From assembly GCA_017430945.1 (NCBI GenBank), contig JAFRMB010000053.1, forward strand, positions 1-28,522: DNA of 28,522 nucleotides. The letters are read 5' to 3'. Below, one piece after another: positions 25,714 to 28,522 of this stretch (its first letter is position 1; every line of letters begins with the position of its first letter). Source of the DNA: Clostridia bacterium (GTDB taxonomy: Bacteria > Bacillota_A > Clostridia > Christensenellales > Aristaeellaceae). Under the pieces are notes generated by a model. That model had not been told where the DNA came from, did not search any database, and saw only the letters and a program-made list of their open reading frames with translations. Made by a program: the position numbers and the translations under genes.

Positions 25714-26644
25714 TTTGCTTCTTTGCCTCCTTCCGATGTCCGTATACGCGATGCTTGGTGAAGCGATCGATGAGCGGCGTGGCGATGTTCATGATGAGGA
25801 TCGCGTAGGTCGCACCTTCCGGATAGTTTCCGTAACTGCGAATGAGCGCGACCATCAAGCCGCAGCCGAACGCGTAGATGTACTGCCCGTTGGCGGTCAT
25901 GGGGGAGGTGACGTAGTCGGTCGCCATGAACACTGCGGCAAAGAGCAGGCCGCCGGACAGGATGGCGTCGACGGGATCCTTACCGAAGAGCCAGGAAAAC
26001 GCAAAGGTGGACGCCACCATGATGACCGGGATCCGCCACGTGATGGTCTGTGTGATCAGCAGATAGATGAGACCGATCAGTATGGCGACCTTGCAGACCT
26101 CGCCGATCGTTCCGGGGACACGGCCCAGCAGCAGATCGAGCCTCGTAAAGTTCGAAGGGCTGGCAAGGGGCGTGGCGGCGGTCACGGCATCTGCGGCGTA
26201 GCTGTTCCAGCCGGTGGGCGCAAACCAGGTGGTCATGCGAACGGGCCAGGAGGCCAGCAGCACCGCACGGGCAGCCAGTGCGGGGTTCATGAAGTTGTCA
26301 CCGAGCCCGCCGAACAGGCACTTGACGATGATGATGGCGAACAGGCTGCCGACCACGGCGATCCACCAGGGTGCGCGCGGCGGCAGGTTCAATCCCATGA
26401 TGAGGCCGGTGACGGCGGCGGACAGGTCGCCGATCAACACTTTTTTGCCGGTCAGCTTCTGCCAGGCGAACTCAGCGAGCACAGCCGTGCCGGTCGAGAT
26501 CGCCATCAGGATCAGTGCGCTGTAGCCAAAGTACCAAATGCCGGCAGCAACGCAGGGGATCAGTGCGATGAGCACATGGAGCATGAGCACCCACGTCACC
26601 TGACGGCTGTGAACATGGGGCGCAGAAGAAAGATGAAGACTCAT
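25706..26644 (-). CDS. rnfD: Rnf complex membrane subunit RnfD (covalent FMN carrier)
   Basis: This 312-residue protein has about nine to ten membrane helices and is homologous to NqrB. T158 in DAVTAATPLA matches the threonine to which FMN is attached by phosphoester linkage. GGLGDNFMNPALAARA, LSGGLLFAAVFMATDYVTSP and YGNYPEGATYAILIMN are conserved RnfD segments. It takes part in electron transfer and probably ion movement. The ATG lies nine bases after the rnfC stop, with only a weak upstream GGAAAG. The FMN transferase (ApbE family) that would load it is not in this window. Confidence 0.96.
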   Translation of the reverse strand: MSLHLSSAPHVHSRQVTWVLMLHVLIALIPCVAAGIWYFGYSALILMAISTGTAVLAEFAWQKLTGKKVLIGDLSAAVTGLIMGLNLPPRAPWWIAVVGSLFAIIIVKCLFGGLGDNFMNPALAARAVLLASWPVRMTTWFAPTGWNSYAADAVTAATPLASPSNFTRLDLLLGRVPGTIGEVCKVAILIGLIYLLITQTITWRIPVIMVASTFAFSWLFGKDPVDAILSGGLLFAAVFMATDYVTSPMTANGQYIYAFGCGLMVALIRSYGNYPEGATYAILIMNIATPLIDRFTKHRVYGHRKEAKKQNA

Positions 26645-26653
26645 GGCTGCTTA

Positions 26654-27997
26654 TCACTTTCCTTTCTTCGCCGCTGCGGCGATCTTATCCTTCATGTTCT
26701 TGAAAGAGGGCGTCAGGAAGCGGTGCGCCGGGCAGATATAAGAGCAGCTGCCACAGACCACGCAGTCCAGGACATTGGCCTTCTTTGCGGCCTCCAGGTC
26801 GTCGCGGTCGCAAAGATATTTGATCTTATAGGGATTGAGGCCGATGGGGCATACGTCCACACAACGCCCGCAGCGGATGCAGGGGGTCTCCTCGAGCACT
26901 TCGGCTTCCTTCATGCTGTAGACCACGATGCCGTTGTTGGCCTTTGTGATGGGCACAAGGTCGTTGGGGCAGGGCAGGCCGGTCATGGCGCCGCCCATAC
27001 AGATCTTGCCGATATTCTCGGGATCCTCGCTGTAACCGCCGCATTCGCCGATCATATCCGCCACCATGGTGCCGATGCGCACGCGAAGGTTCGACGGATT
27101 GTTTACATGTCCCGTCACGGTGGTGACGCGGGTGACGACGGGCTTGCCGTCGATGATGGCGTCCGCGATGGCCGAGGCCGTGGAAACATTGAGCACGATC
27201 ACATGCACATCCAGCGGCAGCTTGCCGGAGGGGACCTCGCGGCCGGTGACCACCTGGATCAGCTGTTTTTCACCGCCCTGCGGGTACTTGGTCTTGAGCG
27301 GCCTGACCTCGACGCCCATGCGACCTGTGGCGGCCTTGCGCATGGCCTCGATGGCATCGGGCTTGTTCTGTTCGATGGCGATGATGCCGCGCTTGACATC
27401 GAGCGCGCGCATCGCGGCACGCAGGCCGTCGACGATGCGCACGCTGTGCTCCACCATCAGCCGATGATCGCAGGTCAGGTGGGTCTCACATTCTGCGCCG
27501 TTCAGTATGATGGTGTCGCAGAACTGGCCCTCTCTGACGGCAAACTTGACATGCGTCGGGAAGGATGCGCCGCCCATGCCGCAGATACCGGCGTTCTTGA
27601 TCGCGGGCACGATCTTTTCCACCGGGCAGTTTTCGACATTGCCGAGTGGTTCCAGCGTATCCACCCATTCGTCCGCAAAATCGTTTTTGATGGTCACGGC
27701 CATGCCCGGTGCGGCGCCAAGACCCTGCACCATGCCGACATCGGTGACCTCGCCGGAAACGCTGGCATGCACAGGAAGGCCCAGACCGCCAACGGGTTCA
27801 CCGATGACCTGTCCGATCCTGACGTGATCGCCCTTTTTTACGCATGGCGCGCTGGGCGCACCGATGTGCATGCCCATCATGATGGTCACGGAGTCCGCGG
27901 CGTAGTCACGGATCGCCTTGCCCCGCGTAGGCGCTTTGCCCTCGTGCGAGCCGTGCAGGGGATGCACGCCGCCGCGAAAGGTCTTTCTATCCGACAA
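26654..27997 (-). CDS. rnfC: Rnf complex subunit RnfC (NADH-binding)
   Basis: This 447-residue peripheral subunit reduces NAD+ (or oxidises NADH) at the cytoplasmic face. It has the N-terminal RnfC barrel-sandwich segment (TFRGGVHPLHG) and the NADH/FMN-binding domain (ICGMGGASFPTHVK; NGAECETHLTCDH). Two [4Fe-4S] sites follow: C373, C376, C379, C383 (CIRCGRCVDVCP) and C412, C415, C418, C422 (CVVCGSCSYICP). The start is taken as TTG 27997, because GGAGG ends eight bases upstream of it. The in-frame GTG at 28006 overlaps that site. The resulting M-S-D-R-K-T-F-R-G-G matches RnfC N-termini. Confidence 0.95.
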   Translation of the reverse strand: MSDRKTFRGGVHPLHGSHEGKAPTRGKAIRDYAADSVTIMMGMHIGAPSAPCVKKGDHVRIGQVIGEPVGGLGLPVHASVSGEVTDVGMVQGLGAAPGMAVTIKNDFADEWVDTLEPLGNVENCPVEKIVPAIKNAGICGMGGASFPTHVKFAVREGQFCDTIILNGAECETHLTCDHRLMVEHSVRIVDGLRAAMRALDVKRGIIAIEQNKPDAIEAMRKAATGRMGVEVRPLKTKYPQGGEKQLIQVVTGREVPSGKLPLDVHVIVLNVSTASAIADAIIDGKPVVTRVTTVTGHVNNPSNLRVRIGTMVADMIGECGGYSEDPENIGKICMGGAMTGLPCPNDLVPITKANNGIVVYSMKEAEVLEETPCIRCGRCVDVCPIGLNPYKIKYLCDRDDLEAAKKANVLDCVVCGSCSYICPAHRFLTPSFKNMKDKIAAAAKKGK

Positions 27998-28032
27998 TTT
28001 CAGCACCTCCAGTTATATCATCGTTGATTCGA

Positions 28033-28353
28033 TCAATGTTCCTTCTTTTCATTGGTGACCTCCCAGTGAAGCAGCACGGACATTGCCGCGCGCATCAACA
28101 GGACGGCTGCCGTCATGCCGATGTCCTGCCAGTCCGGCGCAATGATGGTTTTGAGCGCCTCTCCGCACAGCAGGAAGCTCAGCGCAGTGGCGATGCCCTC
28201 CGCAAGCTCGATCCTGTAATGCGCTTCCTTTTTGAGAAGCCCGATGAAACCGCGCACGGCAGCGACCAGTATGATGGCTGCGCCGATCACCTCAAGGATC
28301 AGTATGCCGTATTCGACGGCGATGTGAAAAACACGCTCAAGCGATTCATACAT
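28033..28353 (-). CDS. DUF1622 family membrane protein in the rnf operon
   Basis: This 106-residue protein has three hydrophobic helices (about residues 13-38, 50-72, 77-99) and fits the DUF1622 pattern, with a charged RIELAEGIATALSFLL segment before the second helix. Function is unknown for the family. Start choice: GGGAG lies eight bases before the ATG at 28353 but only two before the ATG at 28359. The gene overlaps the end of the FMN-binding gene by several bases and precedes rnfC by 35 bases. It is thus embedded in the operon and may act with the Rnf complex, or simply be co-transcribed. Confidence 0.8.
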   Translation of the reverse strand: MYESLERVFHIAVEYGILILEVIGAAIILVAAVRGFIGLLKKEAHYRIELAEGIATALSFLLCGEALKTIIAPDWQDIGMTAAVLLMRAAMSVLLHWEVTNEKKEH

Positions 28354-28522
28354 GGTCATCGCTCCCTTGGACAGGCGCGGCCTCGCCGGCCGAAGCCTGA
28401 GCGAGGATCTCGCCGGCCGCCTCGCGGATGGCGTCGGAGGAGATCGTCACGCCGGAGACGGCGTCGACGGTCTGGCCCTGCGTGTCGACGATCTGCTTGG
28501 CAAACTGTGCGCGGCTGTCGTC
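28346..28522 (-). CDS. FMN-binding domain protein, possible RnfG (N-terminus outside window)
   Basis: The frame is open from the window edge to a TGA at 28346 and gives 58 C-terminal residues. They contain VDAVSGVTISSDAIREA, the FMN_bind signature. In RnfG/NqrC the threonine of the S-G-A-T motif carries covalent FMN; here the motif is S-G-V-T, keeping the threonine. An Ala/Glu/Gly-rich tail follows. Since rnfG is absent from its usual place between rnfD and rnfE, this gene is the best candidate for it. An unrelated FMN_bind lipoprotein is also possible. The upstream part is needed to decide. Confidence 0.75.
   Translation of the reverse strand, partial: DDSRAQFAKQIVDTQGQTVDAVSGVTISSDAIREAAGEILAQASAGEAAPVQGSDDHV

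Noticed and set aside
25229..28027. A 932-codon open frame on the plus strand opposite the rnf genes
   Set aside because: It lies antisense to rnfC, rnfD and rnfE, which are unmistakable. Its composition (rich in His, Asp, Gly, Ala) is what high-GC coding sequence gives in the opposite frame. No ribosome binding site or family motif was seen.

Overview
The window is a high-GC chromosomal segment with ordinary housekeeping content. It most likely comes from an anaerobic, low-branching Firmicute of the class Clostridia. Four things point there: a T-box riboswitch in front of hisS-aspS, a clostridial-style Rnf complex, the miaB-ylbF-mutS-mutL-miaA gene order, and the radical SAM (TIGR03960)/DUF2344/rng cluster. 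Shine-Dalgarno sequences are strong, and several genes appear to start at TTG. I see no phage, insertion sequence, CRISPR array, rRNA or tRNA. Genus-level assignment is not possible from the sequence alone.

Layout, left to right. Positions 1-604 hold the tail of an infC-rpmI-rplT type operon (L35 partial, L20) closed by a hairpin. A near-consensus promoter then drives a Na+/phosphate cotransporter with a PhoU-like tail (840-2468). A long bidirectional hairpin separates it from a convergent diaminopimelate decarboxylase gene (lysA, minus strand). Between lysA and the next genes lie back-to-back promoters. From 3976 to 15544 all genes run on the plus strand and look like one long transcription unit: B12-binding-like radical SAM protein, DUF2344 protein, RNase E/G, MiaB, a YlbF/YmcA-family protein with a Cys-rich tail, MutS, MutL and MiaA. 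The unit thus combines RNA processing, the two-step i6A/ms2i6A tRNA modification pathway and mismatch repair.

From 20517 down to 15633 the minus strand carries a promoter, a T-box leader, hisS, aspS and a MATE-family transporter, with no obvious terminator before the transporter. Divergent from this is an alanyl-tRNA editing protein (AlaX type) followed by a HAD-family phosphatase. The two aminoacyl-tRNA synthetases and the editing factor make this a translation-fidelity block.

The right end (28522 down to 23346, minus strand) is an Rnf operon (ferredoxin:NAD+ oxidoreductase, ion-pumping). Its order is unusual: FMN-binding protein (partial), DUF1622 membrane protein, rnfC, rnfD, rnfE, rnfA, a 69-residue Cys-rich membrane protein, rnfB, then a strong intrinsic terminator. 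No rnfG lies between rnfD and rnfE; the partial FMN-binding gene at the window edge is the best candidate for it. Next to the operon, under its own promoter, is a secreted NusG-domain-II protein. This Rnf arrangement, and the small Cys-rich protein in particular (a possible functional analogue of the NqrM iron-delivery factor), is the part most worth following up.
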